Assembly (NCBI GenBank): GCA_907165135.1
Contig: OU015567.1
Location: 13,149,001-13,213,000, forward strand
Origin: Oikopleura dioica
Taxonomy: Eukaryota; Chordata; Appendicularia; Copelata; Oikopleuridae
DNA length: 64,000 nt
Direction: 5' to 3'
Part shown: positions 26,243 through 36,467 of the stretch, one piece after another
Layout of the letters: the number at the start of each line of letters is the position of its first letter
Numbering within the stretch: position 1 is the stretch's first letter
Notes under the pieces: model-generated
Database searches by the model: none
What the model saw: the letters and a program-made list of their open reading frames with translations, nothing else
What the model was told of the DNA's origin: nothing
Translations under genes and position numbers: made by a program

Positions 26243-28678
26243 TATGGATTTGTGTAATCAACTTTATGTTCATGATCTACTTCATCAGACGAAAAATGTA
26301 CAGGCCGCCAGAAGTCTTTATTTTCTCCCTCTCCATTGCAGATTTCTTTATTGGGGCCACCATCATGCCAATAGGTAGGGCTTATCTCTCGACCGAAAGA
26401 GGGATGAGTAAATATATAACCCGCCAAAAATACAGTAAGAGGGTCAAATAGACACTAAAAAGATGGTTACCCACGTGACGTGTTCTTGCAAGCGGGTCTA
26501 TTTTTTTTTATAAAACAGGCGGTTTGCCATGAAAATATCCAAGAAATTAGAATCTAAAAATAATAACAAAACAAATATGTATAAATATATTCATGTGATT
26601 CGATAGAAAAAGACATGAAATAATGAAATCGAATTAGACTTCCTTGATTATTCTTAGACTCAATCTTGTGAAGAGACTTTCTTCGGTAATTGCTCGACCT
26701 TTAGGGCTATGGCGAGCATGTGAACTTGAAGTGCCCGTGCTACTCTGCCGAGTCTGGAACTCGCTTGACATCGTTTTCTGTACAGCTTCAATTCTTTCAA
26801 TTCTGCTAATAAGTTTCGACAGAAGCCTCGCATGTTTTTCACCACTTTCTCATCTCAAATACAGGTTCAGTCTACTTATAACTAGAGACTTAAACTTGAT
26901 TTGATCAATTTTAGAAGCTCAAATACTGCCACACGCTTTTTAATCACTATTTGGTGCAGGAAAGGTTTAATCAATATCAGAAAACATCAGAGAAGCTTAA
27001 AAATAAACTTGGTAATTCCTTAACAAAGTTCAATTGTCGTTGGAAGCTGGGCCTTTTTCATTCACGACGAAAAATCATACGAACCCGAAGTGGAAATTTC
27101 CGATTTTTCTTCTGGAGACGCAAATGCTACTAAAGAGTAAAGAATTTCGATCTCTTTGAAAAGTGAATGTTTTCAGACTTCAAAATCGTTACAGAGAACA
27201 ACTCGAATCAAGCGTCAATTCAAGAACGTCAAAAATGTATTCCATATGCGACTTGAAGATGGATCCAACTTTTGCCGTCTGGAGTTCGACCATATCATTT
27301 TACCTTCCTATACTTTTGAGAGGGATTAACCTTAAAATAGCCCTCGCTCCAAAAAATATAAGCATTATCCCCACTTTAGATCCTTTGCTGCACTTGCATA
27401 CTCTATCAAGCGGGTTCAAATGCTTTAAAACGGTAAGCCTCTTTTATAAAGGATTTTACTGCGTAGTCTATAAACTATACGAGTCAGTATTTAATCTCAT
27501 ATGACAAGGAAGAAAAGGATAAATCCATGAAACGTTTCTTTAGGTCGGGACACGTCTCATCTGATCAGCTGCGCGCTCTACAATCTAATAAGGAAATGGC
27601 TTATTTTTTTGCTGAAATAATGATTCATTTGATATTTATACAAAATATTTAAAAGACCCTAACTTTAGGTTCTGAAAGAAAACAAAGAATTACCATCAGC
27701 ATCCCATCATTATTATTCAATCATAAAATATTAAAAGCGAATTCGTTCTCTGACAAAAGATAAGCCAACAAACAGCACGAGATGTCACCGGCATATTCCC
27801 GTGAGTTCACAATTAGCGCAAAATAAACGGCTTTGATGCTCTGATCAGCAGTAATAATCTGCTGTCTCCTCGTTTTGATTCTTTTTTCAATTTAATCCGC
27901 CGTGTTCACCATTCTATTCGCGAAGTTCTGCATTGATCAGAAATAGCCGCTAATAATCAGAGTTCAGTGTACCGAACATTATCTGAGAGGATGAACGCGG
28001 CAAAAAGTCCATTAGCGAAGTCGCCCAGCGTCAAGAAATCACCATTTCCTCTGAACGACTGTGCTTCGAACGCAAGCACAGTAAATTCTGGCACACCGAT
28101 GGTTGCTCCTGATCCAGCTCAGACCCCAACTACCAGTGTAAAATACACTTCGTCGACTTCTGTGAATGCGACGAGACTATTGAGGTATTCTTCTTTGTCT
28201 TTTGAGGGGCTTTTAACGCGTCTAGGACTTGCTTGCTTGTCTGTATATCGTTCTTGGTTTGCTGGTTCCCATTTGCGTGTATAAACCCTCTGAAGAGCTA
28301 TTATCCGGGCTGGTTTACCGAGGAGGTCGGCCGAGTTCTCCAAGAGTTTTCAATCTGGCTTGGTTGGATCAACTCAGGATTTGGTTTCAATTAATCTTTC
28401 TCTTCAAATATCATTCTATGCAATAATGCTATAAGAATTCGATTTAGATATAAAACCATTCTAAGCGTTCAATCCAGTTATTTATTACTACGTGCTTGGA
28501 TCCAAGCGTCATTCAAAATCGTAAGCATTTGCCGAAAATGATCTTTGACGGGTCAATAATTGATTCAAGTGCATTTTTAAGCGATACGAAAAACACCTCA
28601 ATGCGACGGGTGATTTTGTCCCCGATGAATAGTGTTAGTGACAATGACATTCGGGTGCCTTCTTCTTCTGTTAAATAA
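26243..28678 (+). CDS. class A GPCR, biogenic amine receptor-like (N-terminus not found)
   Basis: Exons encode TM1 (partial), TM2 (FSLSIADFFIGATIMP), TM3 (SLDIVFCTASILSILLISF) with the amine-binding Asp and a DRS version of the DRY motif, TM4 (FLITIWCSSIVVGSWAFF), a long extracellular loop 2, TM5 (FAVWSSTISFYLP), and a long Ser/Thr/Pro-rich intracellular loop 3 (KSPLAKSPSVKKSP). Then come TM6 (LLVCISFLVCWFPFACI, the CWxP motif) and TM7 (WLGWINSAFNPVIYYYV), and a Ser-rich tail ending SSSVK. Asp in TM3, Ser residues in TM5 and Trp in TM7 are hallmarks of aminergic receptors. Two introns must be GA-AG (26960-27028 and 28378-28465) to give the conserved TM4 and NSxxNP spacing. TM5 seems a few residues short, so a small exon may be missed between 27320 and 27965. 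Ligand unknown. Confidence 0.78.
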
Positions 28679-28897
28679 ATTATCAAGACACGCTAATCAT
28701 AAAATAATTCATCTTAGTTTCATGGTTTCAAGTTTTGTTATTTGCTACAGTTATTTTATTGAGCAAGAAAAGTAAAGAAGGGTGGAGAAATGAATCTAAG
28801 ACTTGTCGATTTTATCTACTTTCGGTAGTATTCGCCGAAGGTTCGCCCGAAGTCTCGCGGTTGAAATTTTCTGAAGAAGTATTCACAAAGAAAATGA

Positions 28898-30395
28898 TTA
28901 ATGATCAGACCCGTAGTTGGCGAAAGTAGAATCGCCAAAGTTCATCATTTGATTATTGTTGCCAAGCATCGAGATGATGTCTAAATGTTTGAAGCTCTAC
29001 CCTAGATATTAAAAAACCTACCCATAATCTGACCATCTTCAATTCCAAGAGCTTTCATCAGTGGAGCAGCATTGTCAACGAAGGTTTGAATCATTTTAGG
29101 AGCAACTTTAGCCAAAATCGCAAAGGTTTTGTCCGCTTGCAGAGCTTCAGAAACAAGTGATTGTTCTCTGGCAGATGGGATTTCGGAGCGAAGAAATTCA
29201 AAGACTGTGTCGTTGATCTTTTTAATATCCAAGTTTTGGATGATCTGGCTAATGGCACCAGATTGGACCATTGTGAACATTTGTGTCAAGGGATCCATAG
29301 CTGCTCCAGCCATCATTTCGTAGCCGCTGTTGTAGCTCGAGCCATAGCTGGAGTAATCAGCAGCAAAGGGAAGTTGCATCAATGGAGCAAGAAGATCAGA
29401 CATGTCTTGGATGAATCTGGTGCAGGCTTGCTCGTCGAAAAGGAGATGCTTGTTCACTCGGTAAGTAAACTCAATCATCTTGCCAACGCTAAGGAGGTTT
29501 TCTTGGCCTCTGAATTTTCGACAAAGTAAGTAAATAAATCATTAATTCTTTACCTGAAGCCTTCAAGAAGATCCTCAATCAAACCAACTGCAAGTGGTTT
29601 TACAAAGTTGATGTACATCTCAGCATCCTCCATAACAGCGCAAGACCGATCAATTTCATCATCGTAGAATGATGGAAGAGATTTTAAGGATGACATCTGA
29701 GGATTTGTATCCATGTTGCTAAGGATTTCCTCAACTGTTGCCCAACCAGCCGAAGATCGTTCAAAGATGGGACCCAATTTGAGCTAACGGTTAGAAAATT
29801 TAACGATCTCCAAATACCAGTAAGCTTACCAAATAATCTCTGTTGGCATCGACGAAGTGAAGGAGATTTTGAAGCTCTGCATTGGTTCTGAGGGCAATAA
29901 CAAATCTTGTACTGAAGTTTTAGACGACTTACCCAAGAGTCTCCAGAATTCTAACTGTCTGGCCAGAGCTAGCTTTGACGATTTTTCCGATATCAAACCC
30001 GGCCTCCATGACAGCAGTGACGATCCTGTTGCACCAATTCTTGTCAAAGTTTTCCATAAGGACTTATGAAATTATAATTCTATCAATAAAAGAACAAAAC
30101 CTTCAGTTATCTTCAAAAGATCAGTCAGAGAGAGTTCCGTGAATCTCCGATCGTCAAAGAGCTTCGAAATCGCGAATTCCGGCTGTTCCAGCATCTCAAA
30201 AACACCACGAACGTAGTTGAGAGCGATGTTAACTGGATCCTGGTCGTAATTATCAGCTTTGCAGTAAGAACTGAAGTCGAGCATGCCATTACCGAAGCTG
30301 CTCATGTAGTCGTCGAATCCATAATTGGAAGAGTCGAAGCTCAATTTTTGAGCTCCAACTAAAGAAGACGCCAAAAGCGCGCTATGAAGCTTCAT
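28898..30395 (-). CDS. secreted helix-rich protein of unknown function
   Basis: Six or seven exons join in phase from ATG 30395 to TAA 28898. The product is about 430 residues. A signal peptide (MKLHSALLASSLVGAQ) is followed by a Tyr/Ser/Asp-rich segment (SSNYGFDDYMSSFGNGM) and then a long amphipathic-helical chain with few cysteines (NWCNRIVTAVMEAGFD, IDRSCAVMEDAEMYINFV). A second Tyr/Ser/Gly-rich patch (YSSYGSSYNSGYEMM) precedes more helices, and the C-terminus is Asn/Met-rich (MLGNNNQMMNFGDS). Introns are short GT-AG. I do not recognise a family. Its character fits an abundant extracellular structural or lipid-binding protein. A larvacean house protein is a guess only. The coding evidence itself is strong. 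Confidence 0.7.
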
Positions 30396-31107
30396 CTTTC
30401 TCTCTCTCTCTCTATCTCTTTTAATAATGGAAAAAAGCAGAAAGCACGGGGAGAGTGGAGGAACTCAGGCGTAACGATAATGTCAGAAGATTAACCAGAA
30501 TGTCATTCAGTTTATCCTAGCTATATTACACTCATGCTAAAGAACGTAAAAGATAGATATGTATTCTTTGAATAAATATATGATCTTATACCGGATTCAT
30601 AATTTGTTACGATCAGAATTCGCCGAAAACGATTAACAGCCTGTCACCACCAAATTTACGACGTTCTTTCAAGACACTTCCGGAATCTGTGTTCGCTTTA
30701 AAATGTTTTAAAACCTTGAATTAGTCATTTCAGTTCGTCCATGAGATAACCTCAAATTGCTTTCCGTGGAAAAAGCGGGTTCAAGGCTGGGTTCAGCTCC
30801 TATCTTCTTTTTTTCGAAGAAATAGAGAAACAATTGTTAATTGCAAAGTTAGTTTCGACAAAGCATTTTGATGAGACATAAATCTTCGTTCCATCAGATC
30901 AAAGTCGTGTCAAGTGAAGAGTTGACCCGAGAAGGTGTCGACCATTTCGGGTTAAGCCAAGGAGTGAACCCTGCTCGCTGTTGATCCAGTTACTATCATT
31001 CAGAGGAATATCCAACAGAAGATTCTGAAATTATTTTGCCAATCTATAACTAGAGAAAGCTCAAAAACAGAAGAGAATAAAAAAGAAAGGAAGAATTGAA
31101 ATCAAGG
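30396..31107. other. intergenic region
   Basis: A divergent upstream region between the secreted helical gene (minus) and the signal-peptide exon at 31108 (plus). A CT-rich tract (30400-30420) lies just upstream of the minus gene. No gene seen. Confidence 0.5.
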
Positions 31108-31177
31108 ATGAGAATATTTTTGTCTGCGGCGTTATTTTTCTTCGTTCTGGCAGACAGAGATAGTGATAACAGTACAA
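31108..31177 (+). CDS. candidate signal-peptide first exon
   Basis: ATG 31108 encodes MRIFLSAALFFFVLADRDSD and ends at a consensus donor (GTAAGT, 31178). It is likely the first exon of the coiled-coil/mucin/TM/kelch gene downstream, separated from it by an intron that contains the hAT-type element at 31205-31844. I could not find a downstream exon with the matching phase, so the link is unproven. Confidence 0.4.
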
Positions 31178-31204
31178 GTAAGTTTATTTATGGATCGTTT
31201 AAAG

Positions 31205-31844
31205 CAGTGTTTGAAAAAAGAATGTGCGCGGGCTGCGAGCGGGCGAGCGGGGCGCGGGCGGGCGCGCTCGTCCATCCGACCACCTAAAATTTTGACAAAT
31301 TTTGCCCCTGCCCATCCGCCCGTCAAAAAATCAGGGCTCATACTGCTCGCACGCGCACGTACCGCTCATGCTCCCCGCTCGCCCGCCCTCCCCTCCCATG
31401 CTCGCCCCTTGCCCGTGAGTGCATGTGATCGGACCGGGTATTATCGAGTAAAATGGACTCATTTTACACAGAACAAGGACTTATTTTACATAAGATTGGG
31501 ACTTATTTTACACAGAAAAATAGAAAATCGTTTATGATCTGTGTAAAATAAGTCCGTATTCTATGTAAAATAGGTCCCTTTTCTGTGTAGAATACGTCCG
31601 TTTTTTCCAACTCTGTTTTGGTCGGTTTTGGTTTATTTTTACGTTTCTTTCGGTTGGTTTTCTTTGAGTAGAATTTAGCGCCCCGGGAGGGTGAGCGGGC
31701 GGGCGCGGGAGGGTGCCCGCGCACATCCGCCCATCCGAAAATCTGGCCTTTACATGCCCGCTCCCATCCGCCCTTCCAAAAAATCGGACCCTTCGCGCCC
31801 GCGCTCGTCCGACCATTCGATTCTCAGGCTTTTTTCAAACACTG
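31205..31844. mobile_element. hAT-type non-autonomous element, 640 bp, with 8-bp TSD
   Basis: Perfect 8-bp target duplication GTTTAAAG (31197-31204 and 31845-31852) and terminal inverted repeats CAGTGTTTGAAAAAAG / CTTTTTTCAAACACTG. An 8-bp TSD and CAGTG ends are hAT hallmarks. The inside is unusual: two GC-rich arms with reiterated CCATCCGCCC-type units, and a centre in which GTGTAAAATAAGTCC is repeated in both orientations. No transposase frame. It is intronic if the exon at 31108 belongs to the gene downstream. Confidence 0.88.
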
Positions 31845-31852
31845 GTTTAAAG

Positions 31853-32679
31853 TTCGATTTGAAGAATTATATATTTTAAAATCATATTCAGAAATGTTCA
31901 TAAAGAAGAAAGATTCAGTTGACTTGAACTATCTTTTTTAATTTTTTTTTTCTCAATAAATGAAACACGGAACTAGTATTGTTTCGGATTTCCTTGATCG
32001 TGAATGTTTCCGTCTTTTTGAATTCCCGTCACGTTGTGGCACTCACTCGTGGCTGCTCTAGAATGTCGCCGATAAAATAATCTTTCGTAGCTATCCTTAT
32101 CAGTGACTGTTCACCAGAATGTAAAGAAACAAAAAAGGGGCAAAGGTCAAGAGGCAACCTTTTTATTCAAATGAGGAGATCTTCTATCGCCCTGGAAAAA
32201 AGGTTGAACCTTTGCGAACTTTTAGCTTCCTCGATTTTGCCAAAATTTTGACGGATGCGCGCGGCGAGATCAAGAAATAAAGTGTAGAGGCGATGAAAGT
32301 AAATCGAGGTTTTATAACGTGTCCAAAGTGACAAGCACGATTATGTAAATCACTGGCGAATCACACCATGTGTGTGGCGCGCAGCGGACAGAAGAATTAT
32401 TGACCCTTCAAATCTTTTCAAAGGAAATCAAAAGTACCCTTTGGGCGCTTTTTAAATGTCGGATTAATTACAAGGAAACCTTTCAAATCGGAAACTTCGG
32501 AAATGTTCTCTTTTCTGGAGACAAAGGGGATCACGTTTGAGGCCTTTGAGGATAATTTTATTCATTTTTTATTAGAAGTTTTGATTATTTTTGCGGTCAA
32601 TAAATAATTTTTGAGGACAAGCGCGGCGACGTACGGGGCGTCTAACTGGTGAAGCAAGACTACGGTAATTCATCAACAG
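31853..32679. other. intron/intergenic stretch
   Basis: About 830 bases, AT-rich, without a convincing coding frame. It lies between the hAT-type element and the coiled-coil exon at 32680. Confidence 0.4.
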
Positions 32680-35600
32680 AACAAGTTCATTGTTTAATTT
32701 GGACCTTGAGGTTTTTAGGCGACAGGTTAAAAAGTTGAAGAAAAGGGTTCAAGCGCAAGAAGATGCTTTTAAAATTGTCGTTGAAGGAAAAGATTCACTC
32801 ATTTTAAAGAAAAAAGGTCTAATGCAAGTTTTATAATTGCTAGAAAAATCTGATGAGATTTTAAAACAGCGAAACGTCACAATTAAAAAGGATTGAGTCA
32901 GTAATGCTCTTTGTGTCTTGAGTGATTCCCCAAAAAGATTTGGTCGCGGTGATCAACAGTCAAGCCGGTCAGATCAACGCCATTTGGAGGGACGTTGTTT
33001 GAACTCGCTTATTTGCAATCTAGGATAATTATTTTCAAACATCAACAAAAGCATGCTCAACGTCACGACGATAACTGAAACGACCACGACGACGACTACA
33101 ACGACGACGACTACTACCACCACGACAACAGAAGCTCCTCCAGAAGGGCCAACGATTGGAATTATTGGCGGCATTGGACTTTCAGGCCTGGGCTCGGCAA
33201 CCATGGAAAAGTTGAGTTAGGTTCTGAAAAGCTTCGATATAAAGCCGCGTAGCGGCTACTTTTCAGACGAAGCCGCAAAATGACCGCAGTATTACCATTT
33301 CAATCTATGTCTTCGCTTTGCGGCTTCGTTTTAAAAGCCGCTACGCGGCTTTCGATTTAGGCGTTTCAAAACCTGACTCAGGTTTCTCCACAGGTTGCCA
33401 AACCCATTTTCAGGCTGGTTTTGAGTTCTTTTTGTTTGAATTCTAGGATCGTAAGTCGGATTTTCTACGTGTCCAAGTTCACCCGAAAAGGTTCAAATTT
33501 ATTATTATAATTACAGCGGCTTAATTAATCGGGCTAGTTCCAAGTTCACGATTAGAAAGAAGAAAAAGCATGATGCTTCGCTTTATTATGAATCACGGTA
33601 ACGTGTTCCGCAGAGTGTAATTTGAAATTTCAAAAACCATCTGCAAGAGACATCAAAAATCACTCCATACGACAGGTGGGAGAACTTCACGACTACTGCT
33701 CACTTCTTCGCTGAAGAATATGCTCAGCTACCAGAGGAGAGGTATCATCATTGTAAAGGGGATCAAAATTGAACTCAATATAACTTTTTGTCAAGAAAAA
33801 AAATGCAAAATAATTTTTTTTCCTCGAATTCTTCTGCAATATTCAAGTTTCCTGTCGTAATGCCAGACAGAAAAATTGATTTTTCTTGACGCCTTTTTTT
33901 AATTATTGAGTTCAATATTCTTGATCTCCCGATGAAGTTCCGTAACGCTGTCTGGGTCCGTCTACGTCATGGGAGGCATTATTGGCAGGGCGACGAATCG
34001 ATACCAAAGGAAACCCGGGTTGAGAAAGCAAATTGACGGAGTAGTTTCACGCGTCAAATCTGACCGTTCCCATGCTGATTATCCGGGTAGACGCTTTTAT
34101 ATCCGTTTGCGAATTGCAGTGAATTTTTGATAAATTCTGCAATTTTTCCGTAAATAATGTTCTAGGGCCATTTTCCTTGTGTAGTTGTTTTTCTTGTGTT
34201 TTCGCAACCTGTCGCCAAGTGTACAAGGAAGCACCCAAGTGCGGACAAATTCCGTTCTGCGCCTAATTCCGAAGAAAAAGCTCTGGGTAGATGCGCACGA
34301 TATGATCAAGGAGAGGTACCGTAGCTCGAATATCCCAATCTCTTCAAAAATACGTAGATCGAATCACGTGTGCACCGCCTGGAATGGGTACATTTGGGCT
34401 TGTGGGCCGGAAACAAGCTGCGAAGTGATGAAGCCAGGGCATATTGGCTCCGCGCCCTGGCAACAAGCGCCGCCCATGTGGAGAATGCGTTCAAGATCAG
34501 GAACTTGTTTAGAAAGAATCTCTCCTTTATTGAAGAAAAGTTCTTCGAAGAAAAATGAATCCAAACTGTCCGTTCTGTTTGATAAACAAGTAACGAGCAA
34601 TGGTTGCTACGCCGAGCCGCGGAATAGTCGTCATCGGCGGATCTGGCACGCGTTCTGTTGAGCAAATTCCATCCCACGAACTATTTTGGGCGGAAGGGTA
34701 AATAATAAATTGCTTTTAAAGTTAAAAGTTCGAAATTAGAAGCTTAAATAATCCACTTTTTTACGCGCTCTCTCGAGTTTTTGCTTTGTTGGCAAAAAAG
34801 AAGTGAGGGTACGTTTTTAGACAGTAAAATTTGAGAAAAGTCAACATGTTCTTTTCAGACCAAGTTTGCCGTATGTTCTGGAAGATATGGCTGCCGTGGC
34901 GATTGGCGAGTCGATCTACCTTCTCGGCGGATGGATGTCGATTGGAGCCACGGATAATATTCTTATGCTATCGTAAGTCAATCTTCTTAGAATTTTTTAG
35001 AACCTATGGTCTTTCTCGGTCGCAAGGCGGTTCCGCTAGAATATAAAATTGATTGAAATTGTAACTATGGCGAAGCCGCTTTGCGGCTTCGTTATTAAAA
35101 AAAGCCGCTAGGCGGTTTTTCATTATAGCCTCTTCAGGAGCCTGACTCAGGTTTTCTACACAGGTTACCGAGCTCTGCTCTCGGCTAATTCAGTTTTTAG
35201 GGAGGGAGGAATTCGCTGGATGAAGATCGCAAAGCTCCAACGTGCCAGACATTGGTATGCAATTTTGTTGTTGAAGGATTATTTCTGATTTGCGGATCCG
35301 CAAGGGTTAAAAAAAGATGGAGATGATATTTTGCTAGGTTTGCATCGGTGCGCTATGGCAACGACCTGTGGTGCATTGGCGGCGAGTTGGACGGAACATC
35401 AGAAGTGTTCCATTCAGCTGACAATACTACTGAATTGCTACAGGAAGGGCGCGCGGATCTTGCAACGCGGACAGAAATGCAATTCCGCCTGCAATTCCGA
35501 TACACGGATTTTTCAGATTTTTTCCGGTCTTGGCTTTTTTTCGAAATTGAAGAATATTTTTTCTGTTTTTGCCTCTGATATCGCAAATTCTAAGTCCACC

Positions 35601-35866
35601 AGAATGATATCGAATGACCTCGGTTTTACAGTAGCATCGGAATTTGATCAAAATCGACCGAGGAATTAGTGAGAGCCCCCATTCAGAATGTGTTGATGCC
35701 CACGGTTACGATGTTACCGTTAGCCACAAAATCCAACCGCGGCAATTTGACCATGAGCCGAGAACAAGGAATTTTGTAGTGGTCGGTTTTTTCTAGCGCC
35801 CGTCCAAAGATCGAAGGTTACAAGCCAACTAAGGGCACTACTGCTGCCATTATTCCTGCTCATTAA
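32680..35866 (+). CDS. coiled-coil / Thr-rich / transmembrane / kelch-repeat protein
   Basis: Multi-exon model. A coiled-coil exon (about 32680-32816; RRQVKKLKKRVQAQEDAF) precedes a Thr-tract exon at 33052 (ITETTTTTT..., then EAPPEG). A membrane span follows, TIGIIGGIGLSG joined to WIVSRIFYVSK, then basic residues (FTRK, RLERRK) that mark the cytoplasmic side. Then come kelch-type blades: SVTLSGSVYVMGGIIGRATN, AWNGYIWACGPETSCEV, MAAVAIGESIYLLGGW, and FASVRYGNDLWCIGGELDG with WMKIAKLQRARH before it. The end is about 35797-35866 (ARPKIEGYKPTKG...PAH). Kelch blades form a beta-propeller for protein binding. A MITE (33188-33407) splits the membrane-span exon in this assembly. The 5' end, and whether the exon at 31108 is part of it, remain open. 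Confidence 0.55.
33188..33407. mobile_element. CTGGGCTCGG-family MITE, 220 bp, 8-bp TSD, in coding exon
   Basis: Flanked by TTTCAGGC at 33180-33187 and 33408-33415 (8-bp duplication). The ends are related inverted repeats (CTGGGCTCGGCAACC and ATGGGTTTGGCAACC) and the inside has the palindromic unit AAAGCCGCGTAGCGGCT. Same family as 61261-61477. Removing it and one TSD restores an open exon with a normal GT donor. Confidence 0.8.
35020..35177. mobile_element. CTGGGCTCGG-family MITE copy, degraded left end
   Basis: The right half matches the family (AAGCCGCTAGGCGG, GCCTGACTCAGG, GGTTACCGAGCTCTG). The left end is eroded (TTTCTCGGTCGC). It lies in an intron of the kelch gene. No clear target duplication. 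Confidence 0.6.
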
Positions 35867-36467
35867 TTTTATTAAATCAAATTCTTCATCTAAATGCACT
35901 ACTGGTATCTCAAATCGAGATTCTCAATAAACTTGACTTTTCTACTTCCCATATCGTCTTTTTTTCAATCTTTCCCAGCGATTAACAGCAGAAAAGGCGT
36001 GCGCAATTGTCAATTGAGAATCCATGCTTTTCTTGCATGAAAGAAAGAGTCAAAAAAGAAGAATAAACAGGGCAAGATAATAAGTTCGTCTCCGACCCTG
36101 CTAGAAAGTACCGAAAACGTCAATATTTTCTCTTCAAGAAAGAGTCAGATTCACAAGAAAAGCATTTGACTCCCATTGATAGAGATAAAAGAAGAGCTTG
36201 ATAATCAATTTTCCTATTTGAAAAAGGAACAGATTCAATTTTAAATCAATTATTTGATGACTGAATGATCAGCTTAAACGATGAAATTTAAAAAGCCGCG
36301 CGCGGCTATCTTGATGACATTTAGCCGCGCTACGAATTTTTATTGAATAAAAGGGCGAAATGAGTAATTCTTACATGCCAAATTATTGGTCGAAATGTGC
36401 GCAGAGTTTAAAATCATCGATTCTATTTCTGGAACTAAAAGTTTTTTATCTGTAGAAAAGAGAGACA
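35867..36467. other. intergenic region with MITE-like relic
   Basis: About 600 AT-rich bases. At 36290-36345, AAAGCCGCGCGCGGCT and TAGCCGCGCTACG recall the core of the CTGGGCTCGG MITE family and may be a relic. The proximal part should hold the SLC35F promoter. Confidence 0.45.

Noticed and set aside
27163-27504. A TM6-less, decayed GPCR ending near 27.5 kb
   Set aside because: TM6 and TM7 exons were found at about 28.21-28.38 and 28.47 kb with intact motifs, so the gene is not truncated there.
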